Positions 24,627-32,596 of a stretch of 64,000 nt of DNA are shown piece after piece. The first letter of the stretch is position 1. Every line of letters starts with the position of its first letter. This DNA comes from Hungatella effluvii (GTDB lineage Bacteria; Bacillota; Clostridia; Lachnospirales; Lachnospiraceae), in assembly GCF_003201875.1 (NCBI RefSeq), contig NZ_QJKD01000005.1, positions 124,001 through 188,000 on the forward strand. Direction: 5' to 3'. The notes under the pieces are model-generated. The model saw nothing but the letters and a program-made list of their open reading frames with translations. It ran no database searches and was not told where the DNA came from. The translations under genes and the position numbers were made by a program.

Positions 24627-25085
24627 ATGATGAATCATTTATCAGATAAATATAAAGAAAAACTTGTGCTGCGCGGTGACTTATACTATGCCGACTTATC
24701 ACCGGTAATCGGTTCCGAGCAGGGCGGACTGCGCCCCGTACTGATCGTACAGAACAACACAGGAAACCGTCACAGCCCCACCGTGATCGTCGCGGCCATT
24801 ACCAGCAGGACAACCAAGGCCAAGCTTCCCACCCACGTACCGGTCACCAGAGAGGAAAGCGGTTTAAAATGCGATTCCACCATCCTTCTCGAACAGGTAA
24901 GAACCATCGACCGCTGCCGCTTAAAAGAGTACATAGGACAGCTCTCACCCGGACAGATGGAACTGGCGGACACCGCACTTCTCACCAGCTTCGGGCTAAA
25001 AAAAGAGACCGCTGTCCGGGACCGTACTCCTGTGACGGTCCGGACAGCGGTCGCCTCCCGCATGTATTCCATGCAGTCATCGTAA
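24627..25085 (+). CDS. mazF: MazF/PemK-family endoribonuclease toxin, C-terminally extended
   Basis: Sequence-specific mRNA interferase. Residues 17-125 give the full family fold: RGDLYYADLSPVIGSEQGG, RPVLIVQNNTGN, VIVAAITSRTTKAKLPTHV, LLEQVRTIDRCRL. At 152 residues it is about 30 longer than typical MazF; the last 28 residues (from KKETAVRD) are encoded by the terminator hairpin of the opposing spoIIID gene and are probably not ancestral. ATGATG start follows AGGAGGAGACC. No MazE-type antitoxin lies upstream, since 24380-24626 holds no ORF of that kind. Confidence 0.9.
   Translation: MMNHLSDKYKEKLVLRGDLYYADLSPVIGSEQGGLRPVLIVQNNTGNRHSPTVIVAAITSRTTKAKLPTHVPVTREESGLKCDSTILLEQVRTIDRCRLKEYIGQLSPGQMELADTALLTSFGLKKETAVRDRTPVTVRTAVASRMYSMQSS
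24998..25051 (-). terminator. spoIIID terminator embedded in the mazF 3' end
   Basis: ACCGCTGTCCGGGACCGT (25008-25025) pairs with ACGGTCCGGACAGCGGT (25035-25051), 17 bp with one bulge. On the minus strand it is followed by TC then T7 (24998-25004). Confidence 0.8.
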
Positions 25086-25086
25086 C

Positions 25087-25365
25087 TTACCGGTCTGAAT
25101 CTTTGCTGCACATGGCCAGCCTGTGCTGGTATTTCTCTTTCGTAGCCAGGCCTCCCCGGATGTGACGCTCGGATTTGTTGATGTCGAGAATCACTCTAGC
25201 CCGGGCTGCCAGGGAAGGATTGATGTGCTCTAAACGGTCTGTTACATCCTTATGTACCGTAGATTTGGAGATACCAAATTTCTTCGCCGTCTGCCTTACC
25301 GTAGCATGATAGTCTATGATGTAGTTGGCTATGGCAACTGCACGCTCTTCAATATATTCCTTCAA
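25087..25365 (-). CDS. spoIIID: Sporulation transcription factor SpoIIID
   Basis: Mother-cell DNA-binding regulator that modifies the sigma-E regulon and prepares for sigma-K. 92 residues with the family N-terminus YIEERAVAIANYIIDYHATV, helix-turn-helix RQTAKKFGISKSTVHKDVTD and basic C-terminal helix. Start is TTG at 25363-25365 with AGGGGGA ahead. It ends one base from the convergent mazF stop. A sigma-E-like promoter lies just upstream. Confidence 0.96.
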   Translation of the reverse strand: MKEYIEERAVAIANYIIDYHATVRQTAKKFGISKSTVHKDVTDRLEHINPSLAARARVILDINKSERHIRGGLATKEKYQHRLAMCSKDSDR

Positions 25366-25395
25366 GAAAATCCCCCTGCTTAGGACGTTTTTACA

Positions 25396-25424
25396 ATCTT
25401 ATGCGGGGGGAATATTGAATATGC
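25396..25424 (-). promoter_or_regulatory. Sigma-E-like promoter of spoIIID
   Basis: Minus strand: -35 GCATATT (25418-25424) matches KMATATT fully, 14-base spacer, -10 CATAAGAT (25396-25403) matches CATACAMT at six of eight. spoIIID is a known sigma-E target. Confidence 0.65.
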
Positions 25425-25569
25425 CATGCCGTCTTTCTTAATTCAGAATTAAGCATCCAAACCGCGTTTTCCCCACGCTGTATTTGACATTCCCCCCACT
25501 TGCAGTTAGACTGTAACAGAGGCATTAACTTACTGCACACGTTCACGCGTTTTGAGAGGAGGCAGCATA

Positions 25570-26412
25570 ATGGCTGAACCATATAACATTTTTATCGAGG
25601 GAATACCAGGCAGCGGCAAATCGACCCTGTTAGACACCCTGTCCCGGCACTTTACAGACTACCATGTATATCGGGAGGGCGACATCTCCCCTGTCGAGCT
25701 GGCCTGGTGCGCTTATATGAGCGAAGATGCATACCGGCAGTCCCTCCTCGATCTGGCGGATATGCGCGGCGAGGTGGAACGGAATACCATAAAAGAAGGG
25801 GTTCAATACATCGTTCCCTATACGAAAATAAAAACCGACAATTACCACTTTTACGAATACATGGAAAAATTTGAGGTCTATGGTGGGAGAAAGGATCCTT
25901 CCGAATTCCGGGAAATCATCCTGCGGAGATTCCGGGATTTCCACTCAAACGGCAATGTATTTGAATGTTCGTTTTTCCAGAATATCATCGAGGAACTCAT
26001 GCTGTATGCAATGTTCAGCGATCAGCAGATTATAGATTTTTACCGGGAGCTGACAGCACTGCTGGATTTATCCGCGTTTAAGCTCATCCGTCTCGTTTCT
26101 CCGGACATCAGGCAGTGCATCCAGACCATCAAAGAAGAGCGGGTCAATCCGGAAGGCGAAGAAGTCTGGTATCTCATGATGATCGATTATTTAAGCCGTT
26201 CTCCCTATGGAGCAGCGCATCAGATTCAGGACTTTGAAGGCATGGTCAGCCATTTTAAACGCAGAATCGCGCTGGAGAGCGAAGTAATGAAGCTTCTGCC
26301 TGCCGGATGCTGCTTTGATATCGAAAGCAAGCACTATGATATGGCGGATTTGCTGCGCATTTTCAACGCTTCGCCGGATGACCAGGAAAAAGAAAAGGGC
26401 GGAAAACGATGA
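25570..26412 (+). CDS. P-loop nucleoside-kinase-like protein, unknown substrate
   Basis: 280 residues from ATG 25570 (GAGAGGAGGCAGCATA upstream). Walker A GIPGSGKST (11-19) opens the protein and the rest resembles deoxynucleoside/thymidylate-kinase folds, with FECSFFQNIIEELMLY (about 125-140) as a lid/substrate-like stretch. I recognise no specific family. It overlaps the downstream cysteine hydrolase by 4 bases (ATGA), implying a shared pathway, perhaps nucleotide or nicotinamide salvage (inference). Confidence 0.8.
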   Translation: MAEPYNIFIEGIPGSGKSTLLDTLSRHFTDYHVYREGDISPVELAWCAYMSEDAYRQSLLDLADMRGEVERNTIKEGVQYIVPYTKIKTDNYHFYEYMEKFEVYGGRKDPSEFREIILRRFRDFHSNGNVFECSFFQNIIEELMLYAMFSDQQIIDFYRELTALLDLSAFKLIRLVSPDIRQCIQTIKEERVNPEGEEVWYLMMIDYLSRSPYGAAHQIQDFEGMVSHFKRRIALESEVMKLLPAGCCFDIESKHYDMADLLRIFNASPDDQEKEKGGKR

Positions 26413-26858
26413 CGGCACTGTTTATTATTGATGTCCAGAAAGGATACATAGAAAAATATGAAGACGGCCTGGTTTCAAACATCAACCGCCGGATACAGCT
26501 TGCCGCGGAAAACGGGGAGCTGGTTGTCTACATCAAAAATATCAGGAAATTGAGAAGCGGAAGCACGGCCTACGATTTTGCCGACGGTCTTACCGTAAGC
26601 TCTCCGCACCTTATCTTAAAAGAAAAGGCAAGCGTATTTTCTGATCCGGGACTGCTGGAGCTGCTTCATCAGCACTCTGTTACAGAAATTGAAATCATTG
26701 GAATAGATGGCAGCTGCTGTGTGGCCTCCAGTGCTGTGGATGCCTGTAAATTAGGCTTTCACGTAACTCTCCCCTGCGAATTCATCGGCGTACAAAATAT
26801 GACAAAATTTGAAGAAAGAAAAAAGAAACTGGCGAAAGCTGGAATTACCATTCTCTAA
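26409..26858 (+). CDS. Isochorismatase-like cysteine hydrolase
   Basis: 149 residues with the superfamily's Asp in FIIDVQ (D8), Lys in LILKEKASVF (71-73) and nucleophilic Cys in GIDGSCCVASSAVDA (C103 or C104). The superfamily includes nicotinamidases, ureidoacrylate hydrolases and isochorismatases. The protein is short and lacks an obvious substrate signature, though GxxxxxCV is seen in nicotinamidase-like members. Translationally coupled to the kinase-like gene; terminator follows. Confidence 0.87.
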   Translation: MTALFIIDVQKGYIEKYEDGLVSNINRRIQLAAENGELVVYIKNIRKLRSGSTAYDFADGLTVSSPHLILKEKASVFSDPGLLELLHQHSVTEIEIIGIDGSCCVASSAVDACKLGFHVTLPCEFIGVQNMTKFEERKKKLAKAGITIL

Positions 26859-26864
26859 TGAAAC

Positions 26865-26902
26865 AGGTGGATAGGAGCCGTGCTCCTTTCCACCTGTTTT
26901 CT
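26865..26902. terminator. Terminator between cysteine hydrolase and mupG
   Basis: ACAGGTGGA and TCCACCTGT form a stem, with AGGAGC/GCTCCT continuing it inside, followed by TTTTCTTTTC on the plus strand. Confidence 0.8.
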
Positions 26903-26932
26903 TTTCATGAACAATCCACTCTGTAAAATACT

Positions 26933-27967
26933 CTATTCTTCTGTCAGAACAAACGGGTACTCATAGTCTTTGATATATTCCAGAAGGCCCAGTTCCCGTT
27001 CTGCCACTCTGGAAACCACATTAACCCGTTCATCGGCGTCAAGTTCCGTAAGCACGATCTGCATCTCTCCCATATATCTGCCGTAGCCAGTGTTGTCGAT
27101 GGTGATGGTGCCTCTCGGCCGTGCTCCCGTCCGCCCCGGCTCAAACTGCCTGCGGTTCACTCTCCTGTATTCATTGGAACGAAGGACATCGGCCGCCACG
27201 TCCACGCGGTTATGGTGGATCATGTTCAGAATGCTCTTCTCTTCCGTGTTCTCTGTGCACAGTCTGATGATCCCGCTGCCAAACAGTTCTTCCAGCTTAC
27301 CAAAGGTATCCGGTTGCAGGCCAAAATCTCCCAGAATCACCTTTTCTATTCCATAGAGATGCTTCATTTCCAGGTATGCCTGCAGCGGCGGCATGGTGCG
27401 GTGAGCCTCCAGTGTCGGCAGGCCCTCGAAGATCGTCCCTCTCATCTCCTTGTCCCCGGCGATAAATACGGCGGTCTCGATTCCCCTTGAGAACAGCCAC
27501 TCATTTTTCCGGACAAAATAGCGGATATCCAGTCCGGTGTTCTTTCTCGGATAATAGTTGTACCACGCCTCAAAATCCCCGCGGTATCCGGCGTCTTTCA
27601 GTTCCCCGATCTGCTCGTCGTCAATCGTACTGGCATTGAGCACGATCTTAAAGGCCTCCGAAAGCCGGACGATCTCCTGTGCCTTCATCCCATTGTCGAT
27701 CCGCAGGCCTGTGACTCCTGCCTGCTTTAACTCGTCCGCCGAAAAGTTCCGGAAGGTCCTGGGGGAAACGTCCACCACAAACTCCTGCATGTGCTCCCGT
27801 ATGTATGCCCCGGTCTGAAACAGGTTTTCCTTCACGGTCTCTGCATTTTCTTCCGGAATCTGCACGGAGGCAAAGACCACATCCGCATTTAAGCGTTTCA
27901 TCTTCTCTAAATATCCGGTTAATTCCGACGGAGTCTTTTCCGTCAGTGAAATCGTAACTCCAAACAT
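26933..27967 (-). CDS. mupG: MupG-type 6-phospho-N-acetylmuramidase (DUF871)
   Basis: 344 residues covering the whole DUF871 family: TIM barrel from FGVTISLTEKTPSELTGYLE to about 225, then a small C-terminal cyclophilin-like domain (RGTITIDNTGYGRYMGEMQI). In Staphylococcus, MupG cleaves imported MurNAc-6-phosphate-GlcNAc into its two halves. The neighbours fit exactly: PTS EIIBC imports and phosphorylates the disaccharide, MupG splits it, MurQ removes the lactyl ether. Last gene of the operon, 25 bases after the PTS gene. Confidence 0.92.
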   Translation of the reverse strand: MFGVTISLTEKTPSELTGYLEKMKRLNADVVFASVQIPEENAETVKENLFQTGAYIREHMQEFVVDVSPRTFRNFSADELKQAGVTGLRIDNGMKAQEIVRLSEAFKIVLNASTIDDEQIGELKDAGYRGDFEAWYNYYPRKNTGLDIRYFVRKNEWLFSRGIETAVFIAGDKEMRGTIFEGLPTLEAHRTMPPLQAYLEMKHLYGIEKVILGDFGLQPDTFGKLEELFGSGIIRLCTENTEEKSILNMIHHNRVDVAADVLRSNEYRRVNRRQFEPGRTGARPRGTITIDNTGYGRYMGEMQIVLTELDADERVNVVSRVAERELGLLEYIKDYEYPFVLTEE

Positions 27968-27992
27968 GTCTTTTCTCTCCGTTTCCCGCTTC

Positions 27993-29423
27993 CTATGCCA
28001 TCTCGAGATCTTCTAAGTCCGTCACTTCCCGCTGGGCCTGTGCCGGCACACCGAAGAGGTACGTCGCCGCAAATCCCACCGCGTAGGAAATCAGCAGTCC
28101 ACCCACATAAATCATCCATTTATGGTCTGCAATCAGCGGGATCATCAGGATTCCGGTTGCTCCGATGGAGGTAGCGCCCACATTGCCAAACGATCCGATA
28201 AACGCGCCGCCGAATCCCGCGCCGATGCACGCCGTGATAAACGGCTTTCCAAGAGGAAGCGTAACACCGTAGATTAACGGTTCTCCGATTCCCAGAATAC
28301 CTGCCGGAAGTCCGCCCTTGATGATGTCCGTCAGCGGCTTATTCTTTCTGCATTTAAACCACAGGGCAAACGCTGCGCCGACCTGTCCGGCGCCGGCCAT
28401 GGTCAGAATCGGAAGCAGTATGGTCATTCCGGTCTGATTGATCAGTTCCACATGAATCGGTGTCATAAAATGGTGCAGCCCCAGCATAACCAGCGGCAGC
28501 CAGACCGCAGCCAGTATAAATCCGGCGAATGCTCCGCCGATTGCCAGCAGCTTCGTTACTACGAACAGGATTCCGTCTGATACCCAGCCTGCAAACGGCA
28601 TGATGAAGAAAATCATAATGAGGGCCGAGATAAATAACGCTAAAAATGAAGTTGCAATCAAATCAATGGATTTCGGCATGATGTCGCTCAGCTTCCGGTG
28701 AATGACCGACAGAATCCATACTGCAAGGATCACGCCGATCACACCGCCCTGTCCGGACCGCAGTGCCTCACCGGTAAAAATATTGAGGATCGGCGCGTCC
28801 GCGCTCATTCCGGTCAGCAGAGCCACTGCACCCAAGGCGCCGCCAAGTCCCATGTCCGTCTTGAATTCCCGGGCCGCGTTGATTCCCACATAGATCACCA
28901 GATAGGACAGAACACCGGCTTTGATCACCCTTAATACGGTCACCCACTGGTTGAAATCCGCACTGAGCATTCCCTCGCTGATCATGGTTCCTACGATGGA
29001 CTGAAGTCCCGCCATCAGTCCGGTGGCAATGAATGCAGGCGCCAGTGGAATAAAGATATTGGAGATGGTCTTAAGAAGCAGCTTTCCCTTGGAAACCTTC
29101 TGTTTTTCCTTTATCACGGCCTTATTGTGGGCCGCAATCTCCTTCGCCCGGTCCTTGTTGGACACTGCCCCTGACGGAGAAAGGATTTTGTTGATCTCCT
29201 CCGTAATCTTTGCGGCAGCTCCAGGTCCCACGATGATCTGGAACTGTGCGTCGATATTGACTCCCAACACGCCCTTTAACCCCTTGATCCGGTCAACCTC
29301 CGCTTTATCTGCATCCGCCAGCTCCAGCCTTACCCTGGTCATACAATTGTTCGCCGCGATAATGTTCTCAGCGCCTCCTGAATACTGGATAATCGACTGC
29401 GCTACCCCCCCGTACTCTTTCAT
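27993..29423 (-). CDS. murP: PTS EIIBC transporter, MurNAc/MurNAc-GlcNAc type
   Basis: 476 residues: N-terminal EIIB (1-90, phosphocysteine C27 in AANNCMTRVRLE), linker, and EIIC (about 110-465) with ten or so membrane segments and the GIGEPLIYGVTLPLGKPF signature of the glucose/sucrose class. There is no EIIA domain, as in MurP, so phosphate must come from a separate EIIA. Substrate is assigned from flanking murQ and mupG; the symbol is contextual. ATG follows AAAGGAGAATTACT. Confidence 0.9.
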   Translation of the reverse strand: MKEYGGVAQSIIQYSGGAENIIAANNCMTRVRLELADADKAEVDRIKGLKGVLGVNIDAQFQIIVGPGAAAKITEEINKILSPSGAVSNKDRAKEIAAHNKAVIKEKQKVSKGKLLLKTISNIFIPLAPAFIATGLMAGLQSIVGTMISEGMLSADFNQWVTVLRVIKAGVLSYLVIYVGINAAREFKTDMGLGGALGAVALLTGMSADAPILNIFTGEALRSGQGGVIGVILAVWILSVIHRKLSDIMPKSIDLIATSFLALFISALIMIFFIMPFAGWVSDGILFVVTKLLAIGGAFAGFILAAVWLPLVMLGLHHFMTPIHVELINQTGMTILLPILTMAGAGQVGAAFALWFKCRKNKPLTDIIKGGLPAGILGIGEPLIYGVTLPLGKPFITACIGAGFGGAFIGSFGNVGATSIGATGILMIPLIADHKWMIYVGGLLISYAVGFAATYLFGVPAQAQREVTDLEDLEMA

Positions 29424-29450
29424 AGTAATTCTCCTTTCGTCCTCTGTCCT

Positions 29451-30365
29451 CTATTGACTGATTTCCTGATTTACAAGCTGCAGCGCCTTGCCTGCCCGGC
29501 CTCCGGCCGCTTCCAGCAGAGCCTTCGCCTCCTCGCGGGAGACTGAAGCCTTAATCATCACGATGGCTGTCTTGGCATCGTGGTGTGCGGCCTCAAGCAT
29601 TTGAACCGCCGTCTCCTCACTGCATTCCGCCGCTTTCATGACGATGTTGACCGTCCTCTTCTCCAGCTTGAAGTTGGTTGATTTCATGTCCACCATGAAG
29701 TTTTTATACGTCTTTCCGTTCTGGATCATGCTGACCGATGAAATCATGTTTAATACCATCTTTTCCGCGGTTCCCGCCTTCAGCCTCGTCGATCCCGCGA
29801 TGATCTCCGGTCCCGTCTTCAGCTCCACTGCGATGTCCACGCATTTGGAGATTTCGGCATTTCCATTGCAGGAGACGGCGCCTGTACAGCATCCGATACT
29901 CTTCGCATACCGGACCGCCCCGATCGCATAGGGGGTTCTGCCACTGGCCGTAAGCCCGATCACCAGGTCCCCGGAGCTTAATCGGATATTTTTCAAATCC
30001 GCCTCTCCGCCCTCCAGATCGTCCTCCGCGCCCTCTTTTGCCCGGATAAAGGCATTTTCACCGCCCGCTATGACACCTACTACCGTGTCATAGGAGACTC
30101 CGAATGTGGGCGGGCATTCGACCGCGTCCAATATTCCCAGCCTTCCGCTGGTTCCGGCTCCGGCGTAGATAATTCTCCCCGATGACGCCAGCGTCTTCGC
30201 CGCCTGTGCTACCAGTCTTTCTATCGAATCCAGAGACGCCTTCACCGCGTTGACCACGCCGGCGTCTTCCATATTCATAACCTCCAGGATCTCTCTCACC
30301 GACATGTCGTCCAAATCCATGGTTCTTTTATTTCTCTGTTCCGTCATTAATTCTTCTAAATTCAT
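29451..30365 (-). CDS. murQ: N-acetylmuramic acid 6-phosphate etherase
   Basis: Cleaves the D-lactyl ether of MurNAc-6-phosphate to give GlcNAc-6-phosphate and D-lactate. 304 residues with the SIS fold. Family motifs: RIIYAGAGTSGRLGILDAVECPPTFG, which carries the catalytic Glu (in VECPPT), IGLTASGRTPYAIGAV, and EIIAGSTRLKAGTAEKMVLN. Full length. Second gene of the MurNAc operon, between the RpiR regulator (35-base gap) and the PTS gene. Confidence 0.97.
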   Translation of the reverse strand: MNLEELMTEQRNKRTMDLDDMSVREILEVMNMEDAGVVNAVKASLDSIERLVAQAAKTLASSGRIIYAGAGTSGRLGILDAVECPPTFGVSYDTVVGVIAGGENAFIRAKEGAEDDLEGGEADLKNIRLSSGDLVIGLTASGRTPYAIGAVRYAKSIGCCTGAVSCNGNAEISKCVDIAVELKTGPEIIAGSTRLKAGTAEKMVLNMISSVSMIQNGKTYKNFMVDMKSTNFKLEKRTVNIVMKAAECSEETAVQMLEAAHHDAKTAIVMIKASVSREEAKALLEAAGGRAGKALQLVNQEISQ

Positions 30366-30400
30366 TCCATTTTAATCTCCATTTTCCGGCTCCGGCACCA

Positions 30401-31246
30401 TCAGGAACGCACTTTTTTCATCTGCGTTTTCTCGATTCTCTCAATATTATTTTCATAATCCAGTTTGATGTATGCAGAATACAGGATATCGATCACATGC
30501 AGCTGCGCCAATCTGGAAGTCATCGCTGCGCTGCGGACCAGATATTCTGAGGAGGCCACCCACAGTTTATAGTCCGCCATTACAGACAGATCCGACTCCG
30601 CAAATCTTGTGATCGCGATGACCGGCACCTTATGTTTCTTTAAAATAGCAGCAATATCAAGCATCTCTCTCGTCAGCCCAGAATAGCTGATGATAATTCC
30701 GACTTCCTCACTGTTCATGTTTTTGGCGATTACAAGCTGCGATTCGAAATCTTCCTCGCAGCAGCTCATCTTATTCACCCGCATGAATTTACTGTGGGCG
30801 TCCTTTGCCACCAGCAGAGAGCTGCCGACTCCGAATAATGAAATCCGGCGCGACCGGTCGATCAGCTTTGCACACTTCTGCACGGTCTCCAAATCCACCA
30901 GCTCCCTGGTTTTCTCCAGCGCGGCCATGCTCCGGTATACAATCTTATCAATCACATCCTCCAGCCCGTCATCCTCCTCGATATCCCGGTCGTAGTTGAT
31001 CTCCGGTGCTTTCCGATTGGCAAGTTCATACGTAAGGGACCGCGTGAAATCCTTGTAACCATCGAACCCAAGCTTTTTACAGAGGCGTATAATGGTGGAC
31101 GCCGACGAGTAGGTGTCTCTCGCAAGCTGATGGATGGTGGACACCGAAGCCCGGTCCGCGTGATTCCTGATGTACTCAATGACGTTGGTCTCGGCCTCTG
31201 TCGCGTCCCTCGCATACTCATTTAATCTGACTAATACGTTCTTCAT
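30401..31246 (-). CDS. RpiR-family regulator of the MurNAc operon (MurR-like)
   Basis: 281 residues: N-terminal RpiR helix-turn-helix (about 1-75, TIHQLARDTYSSASTIIRLCKKLGFDGYKDF split by a turn) and C-terminal SIS sugar-phosphate sensor (about 120-250, including ISYSGLTREMLDIA). MurR-type regulators respond to MurNAc-6-phosphate. First gene of the operon, so probably autoregulated. ATG follows AAAAGGAGCAAT with a consensus promoter ahead and a TGAAA-N5-TTTCA dyad upstream. Confidence 0.9.
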   Translation of the reverse strand: MKNVLVRLNEYARDATEAETNVIEYIRNHADRASVSTIHQLARDTYSSASTIIRLCKKLGFDGYKDFTRSLTYELANRKAPEINYDRDIEEDDGLEDVIDKIVYRSMAALEKTRELVDLETVQKCAKLIDRSRRISLFGVGSSLLVAKDAHSKFMRVNKMSCCEEDFESQLVIAKNMNSEEVGIIISYSGLTREMLDIAAILKKHKVPVIAITRFAESDLSVMADYKLWVASSEYLVRSAAMTSRLAQLHVIDILYSAYIKLDYENNIERIEKTQMKKVRS

Positions 31247-31263
31247 ATTGCTCCTTTTCCTGC

Positions 31264-31291
31264 ATTATACATCATGCAATTTTCTTGTCAA
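31264..31291 (-). promoter_or_regulatory. Sigma-A promoter of the MurNAc operon
   Basis: Minus strand: perfect -35 TTGACA (31286-31291), 16-base spacer, perfect -10 TATAAT (31264-31269), about 18 bases before the regulator ATG. Confidence 0.85.
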
Positions 31292-31307
31292 TTATTTTAC
31301 TTTTTGT

Positions 31308-31322
31308 TGAAACTTTATTTCA
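31308..31322. promoter_or_regulatory. RpiR-type dyad TGAAA-N5-TTTCA
   Basis: TGAAACTTTATTTCA lies 17 bases upstream of the -35 box. Dyads of this shape are common RpiR-family sites; the MurR-like protein is the likely binder. Confidence 0.45.
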
Positions 31323-31419
31323 TTCGTTGGAATATTTTACCACATTTTAACGAAATGCGTGACATAATTTTTGCATTTTCAGCAGAATTGCTCTGTGTTT
31401 TTCTTTCCGCATAAAAGAA

Positions 31420-31460
31420 CAGAGACCGCGAAGCCATAATCCATGGCTTCGCGGTCTCTG
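31420..31460. terminator. Perfect 18-bp stem-loop, possible minus-strand terminator
   Basis: CAGAGACCGCGAAGCCAT pairs fully with ATGGCTTCGCGGTCTCTG around a 5-base loop. On the minus strand the stem is followed by TTCTTTTAT, a weak T-rich tail. It might end transcripts from the phosphoesterase gene 330 bases upstream. Confidence 0.5.
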
Positions 31461-31740
31461 CTATATCAAAAAGCGATCTTAAATTTCCCTTGCTCTTGCA
31501 AACGAAGAAAACGCAGGGTTCCCTGTGGACTGCCCTGCGCATCTGCTCTCCCGCAGATCATTATTTCAGAACAAACAACCGGGAAAGCAAAATAGACAGA
31601 TACCTGGAACGGCCCCGACTGTCCCCTTCCGAAATGTTTCACAGTTACATTTTATATTTACCAGCTTCGAAGCAGTTCCGTTTGTAACCATATTCTCAAT
31701 TTACAGGAATCCTTCCTGCAATACAATGGGGTGTGTAGAA

Positions 31741-31771
31741 TTTTGTCGAATCTTTGCGGATTTTGTCGAAT
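31741..31771. promoter_or_regulatory. Two Spo0A-box-like repeats, 20 bp apart
   Basis: TTTTGTCGAAT occurs at 31741-31751 and again at 31761-31771. Each contains TGTCGAA, the 0A-box core, spaced by two helical turns. They lie just after the phosphoesterase stop and about 500 bases upstream of the MurNAc operon. Confidence 0.45.
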
Positions 31772-31791
31772 GCGTTTTCACTCTTTTTCCC

Positions 31792-32439
31792 TCACTCTGC
31801 GCGAAAAGAAATGTGATCCGTTCCCCTGCTGCGGCGCTTTTCATCCGCATCAATCCACTCATCCAGAGTGAGCGGTATATAATCAGAAAACATGCAGAAG
31901 CAGTTGATCATCTGACATGGAACGGAAAGCGGCGGGCCGCCGTGGCAGTCCGGCCGTTCGGCGCGCCTGGTCTCATCCTGATACCGGTTCACCAGCACTT
32001 CGTCAAAGGTATCATGCACGTGGCCGTACAGCATATAGGTCCTGGGCCGGCCCTCCTCGTCCTTCCGGTACTGGCCATTGTAACAGATCATGGGATAATG
32101 GCTTAAGATCACCTTTCTCTTATTATCCCGGAGTTCTGCATAAGGCTTCACCCACTCCAGACGGCTTCTGTCAAACTGTCTGTCCGTCAGATACGAATCG
32201 TGATTCCCTTCAATCAGGCAGATCCGGCCTCTCAGCTGACGCAGAATCCCGTTGGTTTCCTCGCCGGTACCGAGGGACAAATCTCCCAGCACGACCACCT
32301 CATCCTTGTCCCGTATCCTGCTGTTCCACTGATGAATCATATGGGCGTTCATCTCAGCAGCATTTAAAAATCCCCGGTGATCCATCTGGTAATTTAAGTT
32401 TTCATGGTGAAAATGCAGATCGGATATATAATACCGCAT
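31792..32439 (-). CDS. Calcineurin-like metallophosphoesterase
   Basis: 215 residues. Metal-site motifs are complete: DLHFHH (D7, H9), VVVLGDLS, LIEGNHDSY, ILSHYP and YGHVHD, the standard order for this superfamily. Substrate unknown; relatives act on phosphodiesters or protein phosphates. No signal peptide, so cytoplasmic. ORF extends past the H motif by a 60-residue tail including a Cys-rich ICYNGQ/INCFCMF pair. Single-gene unit between two intergenic regions. Confidence 0.93.
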   Translation of the reverse strand: MRYYISDLHFHHENLNYQMDHRGFLNAAEMNAHMIHQWNSRIRDKDEVVVLGDLSLGTGEETNGILRQLRGRICLIEGNHDSYLTDRQFDRSRLEWVKPYAELRDNKRKVILSHYPMICYNGQYRKDEEGRPRTYMLYGHVHDTFDEVLVNRYQDETRRAERPDCHGGPPLSVPCQMINCFCMFSDYIPLTLDEWIDADEKRRSRGTDHISFRAE

Positions 32440-32550
32440 AACTACGCCCTCCTTCCTGTTCCTGCTTATTTAAGTAAATTATACCCGATCCGCTGCCATT
32501 TCACAACCCGCACCAGAGTGTGAAAGCAATTTTCAAACACACTTTAGAAG

Positions 32551-32596
32551 AAAAGAGATGGCCCGGCTGCGTTTCTCAACGCATCCGGACCATCTC
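32551..32596 (-). terminator. Terminator overlapping the zinc-peptidase stop codon
   Basis: GAGATGG, CCGG and GCGTT pair with AACGCA, CCGG and CCATCTC across a short loop. On the minus strand the stem is followed by TTTTCTTC. The left part of the stem is coding sequence for the peptidase's last residues. Confidence 0.75.

Larger units (their letters stand above)
31247..31791. other. Intergenic region upstream of the MurNAc operon
   Basis: Holds the murR-like promoter and dyad (31264-31322), a perfect 18-bp palindrome (31420-31460) and a pair of Spo0A-box-like repeats (31741-31771). No credible gene seen; the predicted small ORFs across the palindrome lack ribosome sites. The stretch 31465-31735 shows nothing I can support. 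Confidence 0.6.

Noticed and set aside
31315..31542. 75-codon minus-strand frame upstream of the MurNAc operon
   Set aside because: It spans the perfect 18-bp palindrome and has no ribosome site or family resemblance.
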